Source of the DNA: Halorubrum trapanicum
GTDB taxonomy: Archaea; Halobacteriota; Halobacteria; Halobacteriales; Haloferacaceae
Reading direction: 5' to 3'
Length of the DNA stretch: 64,000 nucleotides
Assembly: GCF_002355655.1 (NCBI RefSeq)
Contig: NZ_AP017569.1
Location: forward strand, 1,364,001-1,428,000
Below the pieces are notes generated by a model, which saw nothing but the letters and a program-made list of their open reading frames with translations, did not search any database and was not told the DNA's origin. The position numbers were made by a program, and so were the translations under genes. Within the stretch, counting starts at the first letter, position 1; every line of letters begins with the position of its first letter. Below are positions 36,698-45,451 of the stretch, piece by piece.

Positions 36698-37240
36698 ATG
36701 ATCGGTTCGCTCGTCGCGACCGCGTTCTGGGCGATGCTCCCGGCGTACGTCCCCAACAACGCCGCGGTGCTGGCCGGCGGCGGACGCCCCATCGACGGCG
36801 GGCGCGAGTGGCGCGGCGCGCGGCTGCTCGGCGACGGGAAGACGTGGCGCGGCACCGCGGTCGGGACCCTGGTCGGCGTCCTGCTCGCGCTCGGGCTCAA
36901 TCGCCTCAGCGACCCCGCGGGCGCCGCGCTCGGCGCCGACCTGCCGACGTTCGCGCTCCCGGCGGCGTTCGCGCTCGCGTTCGGCGCGATGTGCGGCGAC
37001 ATCGGCGCCTCGTTCCTCAAGCGCCGGTCCGGGCGCGAGCGCGGCGCCGCGTTCCCCGGGCTCGACCAGCTGGACTTCGTCGTCGGCGCGCTGGGACTCG
37101 TCTTCCTCGTCGACGCCGACTGGGCGCTCGCGGTGTTCACGCCGCGCGTCCTCGCCGTCGTCCTCGTGATGACGCCCGTCCTCCACGTCGTCACGAACGT
37201 CGGCGCGTACGCGCTCGGGCTGAAGGACGAACCGTGGTGA
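36698..37240 (+). CDS. carS: CDP-archaeol synthase
   Basis: A 180-aa membrane enzyme that activates unsaturated archaetidic acid with CTP, giving CDP-archaeol for polar lipid synthesis. It has about five hydrophobic segments. Cytoplasmic motifs include [30 protein letters not shown] (catalytic loop) and [31 protein letters not shown] box 26 nt before ATG 36698 implies a leaderless message. GGGP synthase, an earlier enzyme of the same lipid pathway, is encoded at 42815-43522. Confidence 0.93.
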   Translation: MIGSLVATAFWAMLPAYVPNNAAVLAGGGRPIDGGREWRGARLLGDGKTWRGTAVGTLVGVLLALGLNRLSDPAGAALGADLPTFALPAAFALAFGAMCGDIGASFLKRRSGRERGAAFPGLDQLDFVVGALGLVFLVDADWALAVFTPRVLAVVLVMTPVLHVVTNVGAYALGLKDEPW

Positions 37241-37354
37241 GCGGGGCGTAGCCGTCGTTCGTAGCCCAGTGCCGTCGGAAGTTTCGTATCGTCGGTTATT
37301 CTCCGAATAACCGACCGTTTATCGATGAAATTCGCAGCGACGAGAACGGCAGAA

Positions 37355-37365
37355 AGATATATATG
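37355..37365 (+). promoter_or_regulatory. TATA box of the small zinc-finger gene at 37390
   Basis: AGATATATATG, with its centre about 30 nt before ATG 37390. It overlaps an upstream in-frame ATG at 37363, which is therefore unlikely to be the start. Confidence 0.6.
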
Positions 37366-37389
37366 CTGGTGTGGCATACCATATCACGC

Positions 37390-37572
37390 ATGTCCAGTAG
37401 TGCACCCAGCTCGGACGACGACGTGTTCGACGAGTTCCTCTCCGACCACGGCCACGAGACAGAGATCGTCGACTGGGAGCGGTCCTATAACAAGCTCCAG
37501 TGTCCCGAGTGCGGTGCGCTCCACGAGGAAGGGTCCGCGCGGTGTTCCGTCTGCGACTGGCGGCCGAACTGA
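37390..37572 (+). CDS. HVO_0416 family zinc-finger protein
   Basis: A 60-aa protein. The conserved segment DEFLSDHGHETEIVDWERSY is followed by two zinc pairs, CPEC and CSVC, and ends CDWRPN. This is the pattern of the haloarchaeal HVO_0416 family of small zinc proteins. The start MSSSAPSSDDDV at 37390 is chosen because a TATA box lies 25-30 nt before it. Function unknown. Confidence 0.85.
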   Translation: MSSSAPSSDDDVFDEFLSDHGHETEIVDWERSYNKLQCPECGALHEEGSARCSVCDWRPN

Positions 37573-37658
37573 CGCCCGGGTCGACGCCCGGTTCCGCGAA
37601 TTTTCTTTCCGTCATACTCCCCGGTAGTATTATGTGGAATTACTCGATAGTGACTACC

Positions 37659-37817
37659 ATGCCGACGTGTCAGAACTGCGGTTCGTTCGTGACGACGGAT
37701 TACGTTCGGGTGTTCACCCCGAACGAGGTCGATCGGCCCCGCGTCTGTCCGGCCTGCGAGGACATGGTCCGCGACGGCGCCGACGTCCGCGAAGCGCGCG
37801 CGACGCGGAGCAGCTGA
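37659..37817 (+). CDS. DUF7563 family zinc-finger protein
   Basis: A 52-aa protein starting MPTCQNCGSFVTTDYVRVFT. It has a second zinc pair, CPAC, after VDRPRV, and a charged tail, DGADVREARATRSS. This matches the small haloarchaeal DUF7563 family. A TATA-like TATTATG about 30 nt upstream supports ATG 37659 rather than the upstream ATG at 37632. It is one of two adjacent small CxxC genes with separate promoters. Confidence 0.83.
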   Translation: MPTCQNCGSFVTTDYVRVFTPNEVDRPRVCPACEDMVRDGADVREARATRSS

Positions 37818-37940
37818 CGAGCCGACCGAGCGACGAGCCGACCGAGCGACGAGACGCCGCACCGGCGGGGCCGAACCGGGACCGGGGTCGACGATCGCCG
37901 AGCCACGGCGTTTAAGGAGAGTCGGAATCTGGGGGTAATA

Positions 37941-39785
37941 ATGACTGATACCACGGTGACGCGGCTGTTCGGGGGCCCCGGGAGCGGGAAGACGACCGCG
38001 CTCCTAGACCGCGTCGAGGAGATCCTCGAGGCGGAGGACGCCGACGTCCGCGACGTACTCGTCGTTTCGTACACGCGCGCGGCCGCGGCGGAGATCCGCG
38101 AGCGGCTCGCCGAGCGCCTCGACGTCTCGCCGCGCAGCCTCCAGGGGAACGTGAGTACGATGCACGCGAAGGCGTACGAGCTGCTCGACCTCTCGCGGGG
38201 CGACGTGGTCGGCGAGGACGACAAGGAGGCGTTCTGCGAGGAGTACGGCATCGAGTTCGAGGACCAGCACGGCGGCGCCGGCCGCCGAACCGCGCGCTCG
38301 ACGACCATCGGCAACAAGGTCATCGCCACCTCGCAGTGGCTCCAGCGCACCGAGCGCGACGTGGCCGACTGGTACGACGTCCCCTTCCAGTGGAACGTCG
38401 AGGAGGTCCGGCTCCCGCCGGAGGAGGACCCCAACGCCCAGCAGGGGAACAAGTACACGCCGACGTGGCCCTCCGACGACGACCGGATCGACATCCCCGA
38501 GACGATCCGTGCGTGGCGCGCGTACAAGGGCGACAACGACCTCGTCGGCTTCGCGGACATGCTCGAACGCGTCGCGCAGCGCTCGCTCGTCCCGAGCGTC
38601 GACTACCTGATCATCGACGAGTTCCAGGACATCACGACGCTCCAGTACAACGTCTTCGAGGAGTGGCGCCCGCACATGGACCGGGTGCTGATCGCCGGCG
38701 ACGACGACCAGGTCGTCTACGCGTGGCAGGGCGCCGACCCCGACCTCCTCCTCGACACCGACGTCGACGAGGACGTCGTCCTCCCGAACTCCTACCGGCT
38801 CCCCTCGGAGATCCTCAACGTCGTCAACGCCGAGATCCGGCACATCGACAAGCGCCAGGAGAAGGACCTCCACCCGCGCAAGGAGGGCGGCACCGTCGAG
38901 GCGATCGAGTCGCCGTCGATGATCGAGCTGGTCCGGAACGTCCGGTACACCGTCGAGGACGACGAGGGCGACATCATGTGCCTGTTCCGGGCGCGCTACC
39001 AGATGTTCGACTTCATCGACGAGTTCATCGACCACGGCATCCCGTTCACGATGCTCACCGACGGGCGGATGTGGACCGACCGTGTTCAAGACTACGTGAG
39101 CGCGATCGAGAAGGCCGAGGCCGACGAGCCCGTCACCGGACTGGAGGCGCGGCGGCTCGCCGACATGCTCCAGGAGTCGGCGTTCGGCACCCACGACCGC
39201 GAGGAGTTCTACGACTACCTCGACGACCGCGAGGAGGCGGCCGACGCCGACGACGTCTCCCTGATCGAGATCCCGGCCGACACGCTCGACGAGTACATCC
39301 CGTTCATGCCGGACACCGCCAGCGCCGACGACATGGTGCGGAAGGTGACGAGCTTCCAGCGCAAGTCGATGGGCGCGTACTTCGAGGGCGAGTACCAGGG
39401 GGCCGACCCGACCCGCGTCCGCGTCGGCACCATCCACTCCGCGAAGGGCCGCGAGGCCGACCACGTGTTCGTCGCCACCGACCTCACGGAGAAGGTGGTC
39501 GAGCAGATGGCGGCCTCCATCGACGACCCGACCGACGTCGACGGCGTCGAGGAGTTCACGAAGGCGACGAGCCCCGTGCCCGTCCTCACCGACAACGAGC
39601 GCCGCGTCTTCTACGTCGGGATGTCCCGCGCCCGCGAGCGGCTCGTGATCATGGAGAGCCTCATCGGCGGCGCGCCGACGCTCCCGATCAGCGTCCTGCT
39701 GTTCAACGAGCTCCGCGAGGAGCCGGCCCAGGAGCTCGTCGAGGAGGTCCAGGCCGAGCTGGCGGTGCCCGAACCGGAGCCGTGA
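37941..39785 (+). CDS. UvrD/Rep-type superfamily 1 DNA helicase
   Basis: A 614-aa SF1A helicase. Walker A is GGPGSGKTT (11-19). Other motifs are VVSYTRAAAAEI (Ia), YLIIDEFQDIT (II), GDDDQVVYAWQGAD (III), VRVGTIHSAKGREADHVFV (V) and FYVGMSRARERLVI (VI). It is a compact version of the family; domain 1B/2B material is reduced. A role in DNA repair or clearing replication blocks is expected. Its stop overlaps the start of the following M24 dipeptidase by four bases. Confidence 0.92.
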   Translation: MTDTTVTRLFGGPGSGKTTALLDRVEEILEAEDADVRDVLVVSYTRAAAAEIRERLAERLDVSPRSLQGNVSTMHAKAYELLDLSRGDVVGEDDKEAFCEEYGIEFEDQHGGAGRRTARSTTIGNKVIATSQWLQRTERDVADWYDVPFQWNVEEVRLPPEEDPNAQQGNKYTPTWPSDDDRIDIPETIRAWRAYKGDNDLVGFADMLERVAQRSLVPSVDYLIIDEFQDITTLQYNVFEEWRPHMDRVLIAGDDDQVVYAWQGADPDLLLDTDVDEDVVLPNSYRLPSEILNVVNAEIRHIDKRQEKDLHPRKEGGTVEAIESPSMIELVRNVRYTVEDDEGDIMCLFRARYQMFDFIDEFIDHGIPFTMLTDGRMWTDRVQDYVSAIEKAEADEPVTGLEARRLADMLQESAFGTHDREEFYDYLDDREEAADADDVSLIEIPADTLDEYIPFMPDTASADDMVRKVTSFQRKSMGAYFEGEYQGADPTRVRVGTIHSAKGREADHVFVATDLTEKVVEQMAASIDDPTDVDGVEEFTKATSPVPVLTDNERRVFYVGMSRARERLVIMESLIGGAPTLPISVLLFNELREEPAQELVEEVQAELAVPEPEP

Positions 39786-41161
39786 GCGGAGAGGACGCGA
39801 CGCCGGAAGCCGCCGAGGGAGAGGCCGCTCCCCTCCGGACCGATCTCCGACCGATCGTCGAGGCGGTCCGCGAGGCGGACGCGGCCGCGTTCGTCGCCGT
39901 CGGCGACCGCTTCGACGACGACCTGCGCTACCTGACGCGGTTTTCTGGACCCGACCGCCCCTACGCGCTGGTCGTCTCCCCGGACGGCGAGAGTGCCGAC
40001 CGCGTCGGGCGCGCCGTCTGCTGTGCCCCCGCGCTCTTCCGCGAGCAGGCGGAGCGGGAGTTCGTCGCGGCCGCCCGCGATCCGGCCGCCGACTCGGCGG
40101 ACGACGCCGACTCGGGACCGACCGGCGACGCCGACGGAGAGTTCCACGACGGGATCGCTCGCGAGGTCCGGACCGACCGCGTCGGCGACCACGCCGGCGA
40201 GCGCGCGGCCGCGGTCGTCGACGACCTGACCGACGGGAGCGACACGGACGACCCGACCGTCCTCGCGCCCGCCTCGATCCCCCACGACGCCGCGGTGTAC
40301 CTCGAACGGGCGGGCGTCGATCTCGCGTCGACGGACGCGGTCGCGGCCGCCCGGGAGCGGAAGACGCCGGCGGAGGTCGACCGGCTCCGGCGCGTCCAGC
40401 GCGCGACGGTCGCCGGGCTCGCCCGCGCCGAGGCGGTGCTCGCCGAGAGCGAGGTCGTCGGAGCGGGGGACGACGAGCGCGAAGCGGACGACCGCTCCGG
40501 CGACGGCCGCCGCCCGCCGCTCCGCTGGGACGACGAACCCCTCACGACCGAGCGGCTCCGCCGCGAGGTGAACCGCGTCCTCACCACTCGCGGGGTCCGC
40601 GACGCCGGCAACACCGTGATCGGCGCCGGGCCGTCGGCGGCCGACCTCCACTACGTCGGCGACGACCCGATTCGACCCGGCGAGACGGTGCTGCTGGACG
40701 TCTCCCCGCGCGGCCCGGACGGCTACTACGGCGACGCGACGCGGACGTTCGTCGTACGCGGCGACGGCGGCTGGGAGCGCCGCGCGTACGTCGCGGTCGA
40801 GGCCGCCCGCGAGGCCGCGCTCGACGAGGTCGAACCGGGCGTCCCGGCGAAGACGGTCCACGGCGAGGCCGCCGCGGAGCTGGCCGCGTACGGCTTCGAC
40901 CCGAACGCGGCCGAGGGCGAGGCCGGCTTCACGCACGGCACCGGCCACGGCGTCGGCGTGAGCCTCCACGAGGGGCCGTCGCTGTCGGGGGCGGGCGAGC
41001 TCCGCCCGGGGCACGTCGTGACGGTCGAGCCCGGCGTCTACGACCCCGAAATCGGGGGGATCAGGCTGGAAGACCTGATCGTCGTCACCGACGACGGGTA
41101 CGAGATACTGGCCGAGTACCCGTTCGGAATTGTCCCGGAGAAGCGGTCGGACGCGCGCTGA
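39782..41161 (+). CDS. M24 family Xaa-Pro dipeptidase-like metallopeptidase
   Basis: A 459-aa M24 protein. The pita-bread domain has every metal ligand: LLDVSPRGPDGYYGDATRT (two Asp), GTGHGVGVSLHEG (His), VTVEPGVYD (Glu) and IRLEDLIVV (Glu). The N-terminal domain (about 1-200) contains two acidic insertions, DSADDADSGPTGDADG and a second near residue 235, making it larger than the paralogue at 22262. The GTG start at 39782 is inside a GTGA overlap with the helicase stop. Confidence 0.88.
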   Translation: MSGEDATPEAAEGEAAPLRTDLRPIVEAVREADAAAFVAVGDRFDDDLRYLTRFSGPDRPYALVVSPDGESADRVGRAVCCAPALFREQAEREFVAAARDPAADSADDADSGPTGDADGEFHDGIAREVRTDRVGDHAGERAAAVVDDLTDGSDTDDPTVLAPASIPHDAAVYLERAGVDLASTDAVAAARERKTPAEVDRLRRVQRATVAGLARAEAVLAESEVVGAGDDEREADDRSGDGRRPPLRWDDEPLTTERLRREVNRVLTTRGVRDAGNTVIGAGPSAADLHYVGDDPIRPGETVLLDVSPRGPDGYYGDATRTFVVRGDGGWERRAYVAVEAAREAALDEVEPGVPAKTVHGEAAAELAAYGFDPNAAEGEAGFTHGTGHGVGVSLHEGPSLSGAGELRPGHVVTVEPGVYDPEIGGIRLEDLIVVTDDGYEILAEYPFGIVPEKRSDAR

Positions 41162-41170
41162 GGAGCCGAC

Positions 41171-41494
41171 CTACCGACCCGTCGCGTCGTCGCCGTCGAC
41201 CGCGGCGGCGTCCGGTGACTCGGACTCGTCCGCGCCGCTTTCGCGGCCGGCGTCCGCGCTGTCGGTATCGCCGCGCAGCTGCCGGGGTAACAGCCCGGAG
41301 AGGAGCCTGCGGGCGATTCGGGCCGGATCGAGGAAGTACTGCGGGAGGACGACCATCGCGACGGCGACGACGAGGAGGCCGGCGCCGAGCGCGACCTCGC
41401 CGGCGACCAGCCGGACCACGGCGTAGTTCGCGAGCGGCAGCGCGAAGACGAGCGACGCCGCCAGCCCGATCATGTCCAGCAGTCCCAGTCGCAT
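41171..41494 (-). CDS. DUF7533-type small membrane protein
   Basis: A 107-aa protein with two hydrophobic helices (about residues 5-25 and 30-52). A short amphipathic part follows (PQYFLDPARIARRLLSGLLP), then an acidic disordered tail of about 35 residues. This matches a haloarchaeal membrane family (DUF7533-like). No known function. It is divergent from ribE, with 130 bases between starts. Confidence 0.7.
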   Translation of the reverse strand: MRLGLLDMIGLAASLVFALPLANYAVVRLVAGEVALGAGLLVVAVAMVVLPQYFLDPARIARRLLSGLLPRQLRGDTDSADAGRESGADESESPDAAAVDGDDATGR

Positions 41495-41624
41495 TGCGGC
41501 CCCGTTGATCCCCGGGGGAGAAAAGGGACGCGGCGGCGGGCCGCGAGGTCGCGGAGCCGGTCCGTCGCCCGACGCGACCGCGCGGACCCAGAACCGATAA
41601 CCGTCGCCCGCCCCCAGTTCCGGT

Positions 41625-42248
41625 ATGTTCACCGGCATCGTCGAGGGCACCGGCGCGGTCCGGTCGCGGACCGAGACCGACGACGGACTGCGGCTGCGGA
41701 TCGGCGTCGACGGGTTCGACGACCTCCATCACGGCCAGTCGATCAGCGTGAGCGGCGTCTGCCTCACCGTCGAGGAGTACGGGGAGTCGAGCGACGGAGA
41801 GCGGGACGGCGACGAGTCCGGCTGGTTCTCTGTGTTCCTCGCGAGCGAGACGGTCGCGAAGACGTACCTCGGCGACGTGCGCGAGGGCGACGCGGTCAAC
41901 GTCGAGCGCGCGATGCCCGCGGACGGGCGGTTCGACGGCCACGTCGTTCAGGGCCACGTCGACACCGTCGCCGAGGTGACGGGGATCGAGCGCGTCGGCG
42001 AAGACTGGCGGTTCACCTTCGCGATCCCCGAGGGGCACGGCGACTACCTCGTCGACAAGGGCTCCGTGACGCTCGACGGCATCTCGCTGACGGTCGCCGA
42101 GAAGCGCGAGGGGGAATTCGACGTCGCGATCATCCCGACCACCTACGACCTGACGACGCTCTCGGAGAAGTCGGTCGGCGACCCGGTCCACCTGGAGGTG
42201 GACGTGATCGCGAAGTACGTCGAGAACATGCTGGACGGGTACGCCTGA
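41625..42248 (+). CDS. ribE: riboflavin synthase (bacterial-type, two lumazine-binding repeats)
   Basis: A 207-aa riboflavin synthase. Two homologous lumazine-binding halves are visible: MFTGIVEGTGAV with VSGVCLTV in the first, and GHVVQGHVDTVAEV with LDGISLTV in the second. A halophile-type acidic insert, ESSDGERDGDESG, lies in the first half. It dismutates two 6,7-dimethyl-8-ribityllumazine molecules to riboflavin. It is the bacterial alpha-subunit type rather than the archaeal RibC, and is not adjacent to ribK-ribB, which is 8 kb away. Confidence 0.95.
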   Translation: MFTGIVEGTGAVRSRTETDDGLRLRIGVDGFDDLHHGQSISVSGVCLTVEEYGESSDGERDGDESGWFSVFLASETVAKTYLGDVREGDAVNVERAMPADGRFDGHVVQGHVDTVAEVTGIERVGEDWRFTFAIPEGHGDYLVDKGSVTLDGISLTVAEKREGEFDVAIIPTTYDLTTLSEKSVGDPVHLEVDVIAKYVENMLDGYA

Positions 42249-42309
42249 GAAGCGTTACGGGAAGACGGTGGTTCGAACTGCCGAACAGTTTGGTCGTGTA
42301 ACTCCGGAG

Positions 42310-42620
42310 ACGAGACTGCGGTGACTGCCACCAAAGCCCCAGCCGCGAGGGCTCGGTGCGCTCGCTGTCGTTCGAAAAGACGCGGAGCGGCTTTCGTGAT
42401 GACGAGACGCCGGAGGCGTCTCGAACCACGGTCCTCGGCGCTCACTCCGTTCGCGCCTGCGGTCCTTGCGTCGCGCGCCTTCGCCCTCGCGGCTGCCCCT
42501 TTGAGTCCCACCCCGCACCGCACCTCACGCCTCCCCAGCCTCGTCGGTGGTCCTCCGCTTCGCTCCGGACCACCGACTCCCTCGCGCGTGCTCCTCGCGC
42601 CCGCTGGGCGCTCGGAGGCA
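42310..42620 (-). repeat. intergenic structured element, copy D (inverted)
   Basis: Fourth copy of the element, in reverse orientation. Read on the minus strand: stem 1 is a perfect 11-bp pair, GTCGGTGGTCC/GGACCACCGAC (42577-42567 with 42553-42543). The core GAGGCTGGGGAGG leads to GGGACTCAAAGGGGCAG. Stem 2 is CAGCCGCGAGGGC/GCCCTCGCGGCTG (42495-42483 with 42352-42340). A single CTGGGGCTTTGG box follows, with no tandem TATA tail. It lies between ribE and GGGP synthase; the rest of this ~560-base gap holds no gene. Confidence 0.7.
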
Positions 42621-42749
42621 CGCGCCGGCCGCATCGGAGGTCCACCCAGTCCGGCGGATTGACTGTCCCCCGCACAGCGCATCCGCGAGCGAAGCGAGCG
42701 GTTCACCGACGGCGAGGCGAACGCCGAGCCGTCGGGTTTTTCCTCCGGG

Positions 42750-42809
42750 TTTTTCGAGGAGCGGTTCCAGAAGCGAACGAAGTGAGCGAAGGAACCGCTC
42801 CTCGAAAAA
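42750..42809. repeat. 19-bp perfect hairpin after the GGGP synthase stop
   Basis: TTTTTCGAGGAGCGGTTCC (42750-42768) pairs fully with 42791-42809 around a 22-base loop containing AGCGAACGAAGTGAGCG. It begins six bases after the stop of the minus-strand GGGP synthase gene, so it could act as a 3'-end processing or stability hairpin. Confidence 0.6.
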
Positions 42810-42814
42810 GGTGG

Positions 42815-43522
42815 TCAGTCGTCGTGCGCGTCCTTCGCGCCCTTCACCGTCTCGCGGACGGCGTCGACGCCCTCGTCGTGGAGCAGGTCGCCGACGACGA
42901 TCACGTCGCTGTGGGCGGCCATCTCGTTGGCCGACTCGTAGTCGCCGATCCCGCCGCCGTAAAAGAGGGTGGCGTCGTCCAAGGCGTCGTGGGCGGCCGC
43001 GACCTTCTCGGTGTCCCCGAACGTGCCGGAGTACTCGACGTAGACGATCTCCTGGCCGAACATGCGCTCGGCCACCTTGGCGTACGCCCCCACGTCGTCG
43101 GCGGTGAGGTCGCAGTCGGCCTCCGTCAGCTGGGCGACCGACGCCTCGGGGTTCATCACGATGTACGCCTCGGTGTGGGTCCGGCTCCAGTCGAGGTCGT
43201 CGATCCGGACCCACTCCTTGTGCGCGCCCGTGATCCAGAAGGGGCCGCCGGCGTTGAACACGGTGGGGATCAGGTAGCCGTCGAGCGCCGGCGAGTCGAT
43301 CACGACGCCCGGGTTCGACGGCTCCTGATACAGCGGCACGTCGTACTCCGCTGCGGCGTCGACGACGCGCGTCATCTTCTCCGCGGTGACGTCGAGGGTC
43401 CCGCCGATCTCGATCGCGTCCGTCCCGGTCCGGCAGACGTCCTCGAAGGTCTCGCCCGACCGGAGGTCCTTGTCGGGGTCGACCTTCAGCACGTGGTCCC
43501 AGTCGTCCCACGGATTGGTCAT
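42815..43522 (-). CDS. phosphoglycerol geranylgeranyltransferase (GGGP synthase)
   Basis: A 235-aa TIM-barrel prenyltransferase that joins geranylgeranyl diphosphate to sn-glycerol 1-phosphate, the first committed step of archaeal membrane lipid synthesis. Signatures are [11 protein letters not shown] at the N-terminus, [32 protein letters not shown] and [16 protein letters not shown] near the C-terminus. The start [11 protein letters not shown] (43522) is preferred over an ATG five codons upstream. carS, a later step in the pathway, is also in the window. Confidence 0.95.
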   Translation of the reverse strand: MTNPWDDWDHVLKVDPDKDLRSGETFEDVCRTGTDAIEIGGTLDVTAEKMTRVVDAAAEYDVPLYQEPSNPGVVIDSPALDGYLIPTVFNAGGPFWITGAHKEWVRIDDLDWSRTHTEAYIVMNPEASVAQLTEADCDLTADDVGAYAKVAERMFGQEIVYVEYSGTFGDTEKVAAAHDALDDATLFYGGGIGDYESANEMAAHSDVIVVGDLLHDEGVDAVRETVKGAKDAHDD

Positions 43523-43612
43523 CGGCCGAGACTCCACCGGGCGAGAACAAAAAGGTGCGGAACCTGTCCCGTCGACCGGGCGCGTCGCCCGGTTCCGGAC
43601 GGCGGAGCGCGC

Positions 43613-44692
43613 TCAGAGCAGGTCGTCTATCTCGTCGTTGTCGAACGCGGCCGCCGGGTCGGGCTTCTCCTCGCGCTCGTCGCGGACCGCCTGCCTGGCG
43701 CGCTCTAGGAACGCCTCCACCCGCTGCGAGCGCTCGACGCCCGCGAGGAGGACTAGGGCGGCGATCCGCTCGGAGTCGAGCGGGAAGTCCCCGCCGCGCA
43801 CCTGCATCGACCCCGTCTCCTCTTGAAGCCACTTCCGGGCCTTCTCCGCGCCCTTCCGCGAGATCCGGTCCGGATCGCCCGCGACCGCGACGAGGGCCGC
43901 ATCGGCGTCGGTGGCATTCGGTAGCGAGAGCCCGGTCATCACCGCGCTGCGGACCGCGCTCGTCACCGTGGTGACGTTCTCCTCCGCGTCCTCGGCCGCG
44001 GGCGCCGACGCGAACCCGACCGCGGCCATCCCGCCCGCGCGGAGCGTGTTGATCACCTCGCTCGTGTCGACGACGGACTCACCGACGCCCTCGACCGCCT
44101 CGCCGGCGGCCAGGATGAGCCCGATCCGCTTCGCCATCGAGGCGTTGATCGCCTCGTAGCCGCCCTCCATGGACTCCCCCGAGGAGCGCCACGCGTCGTT
44201 GTCCAACAGGATCGTCGCGTCCGCCTCGCGGACCAGCGTCTTCAGCGAGCGGCCGGCGTTCACCTGATACATCGTCCCCTCGTCGCGGCCGGGGAGGATT
44301 CCGACCGCGTAGACGGGGACGTCGTACACGCGGTTCAGCTCGCGGACGAGGACCGGCGCGCCGCCGGATCCCGTCCCGCCGCCGAGGCCGGCGACGACGA
44401 GTATCGCCTCGGCCTCCGCGGTGACCTTCGGCGCGAGCGCGTCCAACACCTCGACGGCGTCCTCGTCCATCACTTCCGCGCCCAGTTCGTTGTCGCCGCC
44501 GACGCCGTGGCCGCTGACGCGCGACTGCCCGACGAGGACCGTTTCGAGCGGGAGCGGGTCGAGGTCGGCCGCGGCCGTGTTGACGGCGAGCGCGTCGAGG
44601 ACCGCGCCGTAGCCGGCGTCGGCGTCGAACTCCGCGAGGGCGGTCGCCAGCTTGCCGCCCGCCTGTCCGACGCCGAGGAGGACTGCCTTCAT
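43613..44692 (-). CDS. cetZ: CetZ tubulin-like GTPase
   Basis: A 359-aa tubulin/FtsZ-superfamily protein of the haloarchaeal CetZ group. It shows the N-terminal GVGQAGGK (7-14), the GQSRVSGHGVGGDNELGAEV segment characteristic of CetZ, and the tubulin signature GGGTGSGG (104-111). The nucleotide-contact segment NDAWRSSGESMEGGYEAIN follows. The C-terminal domain contains RKWLQEETGSMQVRGGDFP. CetZ proteins control cell shape and motility rather than division. The closest type appears to be CetZ2-like; the paralogue assignment is uncertain. ATG 44692. Confidence 0.92.
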   Translation of the reverse strand: MKAVLLGVGQAGGKLATALAEFDADAGYGAVLDALAVNTAAADLDPLPLETVLVGQSRVSGHGVGGDNELGAEVMDEDAVEVLDALAPKVTAEAEAILVVAGLGGGTGSGGAPVLVRELNRVYDVPVYAVGILPGRDEGTMYQVNAGRSLKTLVREADATILLDNDAWRSSGESMEGGYEAINASMAKRIGLILAAGEAVEGVGESVVDTSEVINTLRAGGMAAVGFASAPAAEDAEENVTTVTSAVRSAVMTGLSLPNATDADAALVAVAGDPDRISRKGAEKARKWLQEETGSMQVRGGDFPLDSERIAALVLLAGVERSQRVEAFLERARQAVRDEREEKPDPAAAFDNDEIDDLL

Positions 44693-44766
44693 GCGGGGAC
44701 GTACCACTCCCCGGAACAATACCCTTTCCCCGAGGTTTAAGAGTGAAACCGCGGGCAACGGGTCGC

Positions 44767-45444
44767 ATGACCGACCACGCGAAGGGGGCCGAGCCGTCGA
44801 GAACGGGAACGGAGGCGGCGCCGACGGGGGCGGAACCCGAGGCGAGGGCGAGAGAGAACGAAGGGAACGATCCGAGGGATCGGATCGAGGCCCGGCTCAG
44901 CGCGGTCGAGCGCGCGGTGACCGGGAGCGACGCGCGCCCGGCGGACGCCGCCTCGGAGGCGGAGGCGACCGCCGAGCGCGAGCGGCTCGAATCGCGGCTC
45001 GACGACCTCGAGGAGCGCGTCGCGGAGCTGGAGTCGGCGACGCAGGCGGTCCGCGGCTACGCGGGGGCGGTCAGAGCCGTCAACCGCGAGGTCGAGCGGC
45101 GGGCCGACCTCGCGCTCGCGCGGGCGACCGAGGCCGGGCGAGGAAGCGGACGGGACGGCGGTGGCGACGGGATCGGTCGAGGCGCCAGCGACGGGGGAGA
45201 TCGAGGCGCCGGCGACGGGACCGGTCGAGACGGCGAGAGCGCCGCGCCCGACCGAGGCGCGCGAGACGGGGACGGCCCCGACGGTGCGGTTCCGTCGGAG
45301 AGCGCTCTCGACGCCGCCCTGCCGGACGACCGGCCGACGTCCGGACCGCGTACCGGCGACAGCGAGCGCGCCGAGGACGGCGGAGACGGCGACGACGGCG
45401 CGTGGGCGACGGACGCGCTGGACCGGCTCCGGGAGTCGCTGTGA
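44767..45444 (+). CDS. coiled-coil protein (DUF7310-like), first gene of the pilus-like locus
   Basis: A 225-aa protein with a predicted coiled coil in the middle (about residues 35-120: RIEARLSAVERAV, ERERLESRLDDLEERVAELE, AVRAVNREVERRADL). It is flanked by a Gly/Asp-rich low-complexity linker (about 125-200) and a short conserved C-terminal helix, WATDALDRLRESL. It matches a haloarchaeal family found next to type IV pilus-like ATPase genes. There is no signal peptide. The start is ATG 44767, and the stop is eight bases before the next gene's GTG. Confidence 0.7.
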   Translation: MTDHAKGAEPSRTGTEAAPTGAEPEARARENEGNDPRDRIEARLSAVERAVTGSDARPADAASEAEATAERERLESRLDDLEERVAELESATQAVRGYAGAVRAVNREVERRADLALARATEAGRGSGRDGGGDGIGRGASDGGDRGAGDGTGRDGESAAPDRGARDGDGPDGAVPSESALDAALPDDRPTSGPRTGDSERAEDGGDGDDGAWATDALDRLRESL

Positions 45445-45451
45445 GCGGGCC

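Noticed and set aside
42750-42809. Intrinsic terminator
   Set aside because: The stem is perfect but no U-run follows it on the gene strand; the A/T bases are part of the stem itself.
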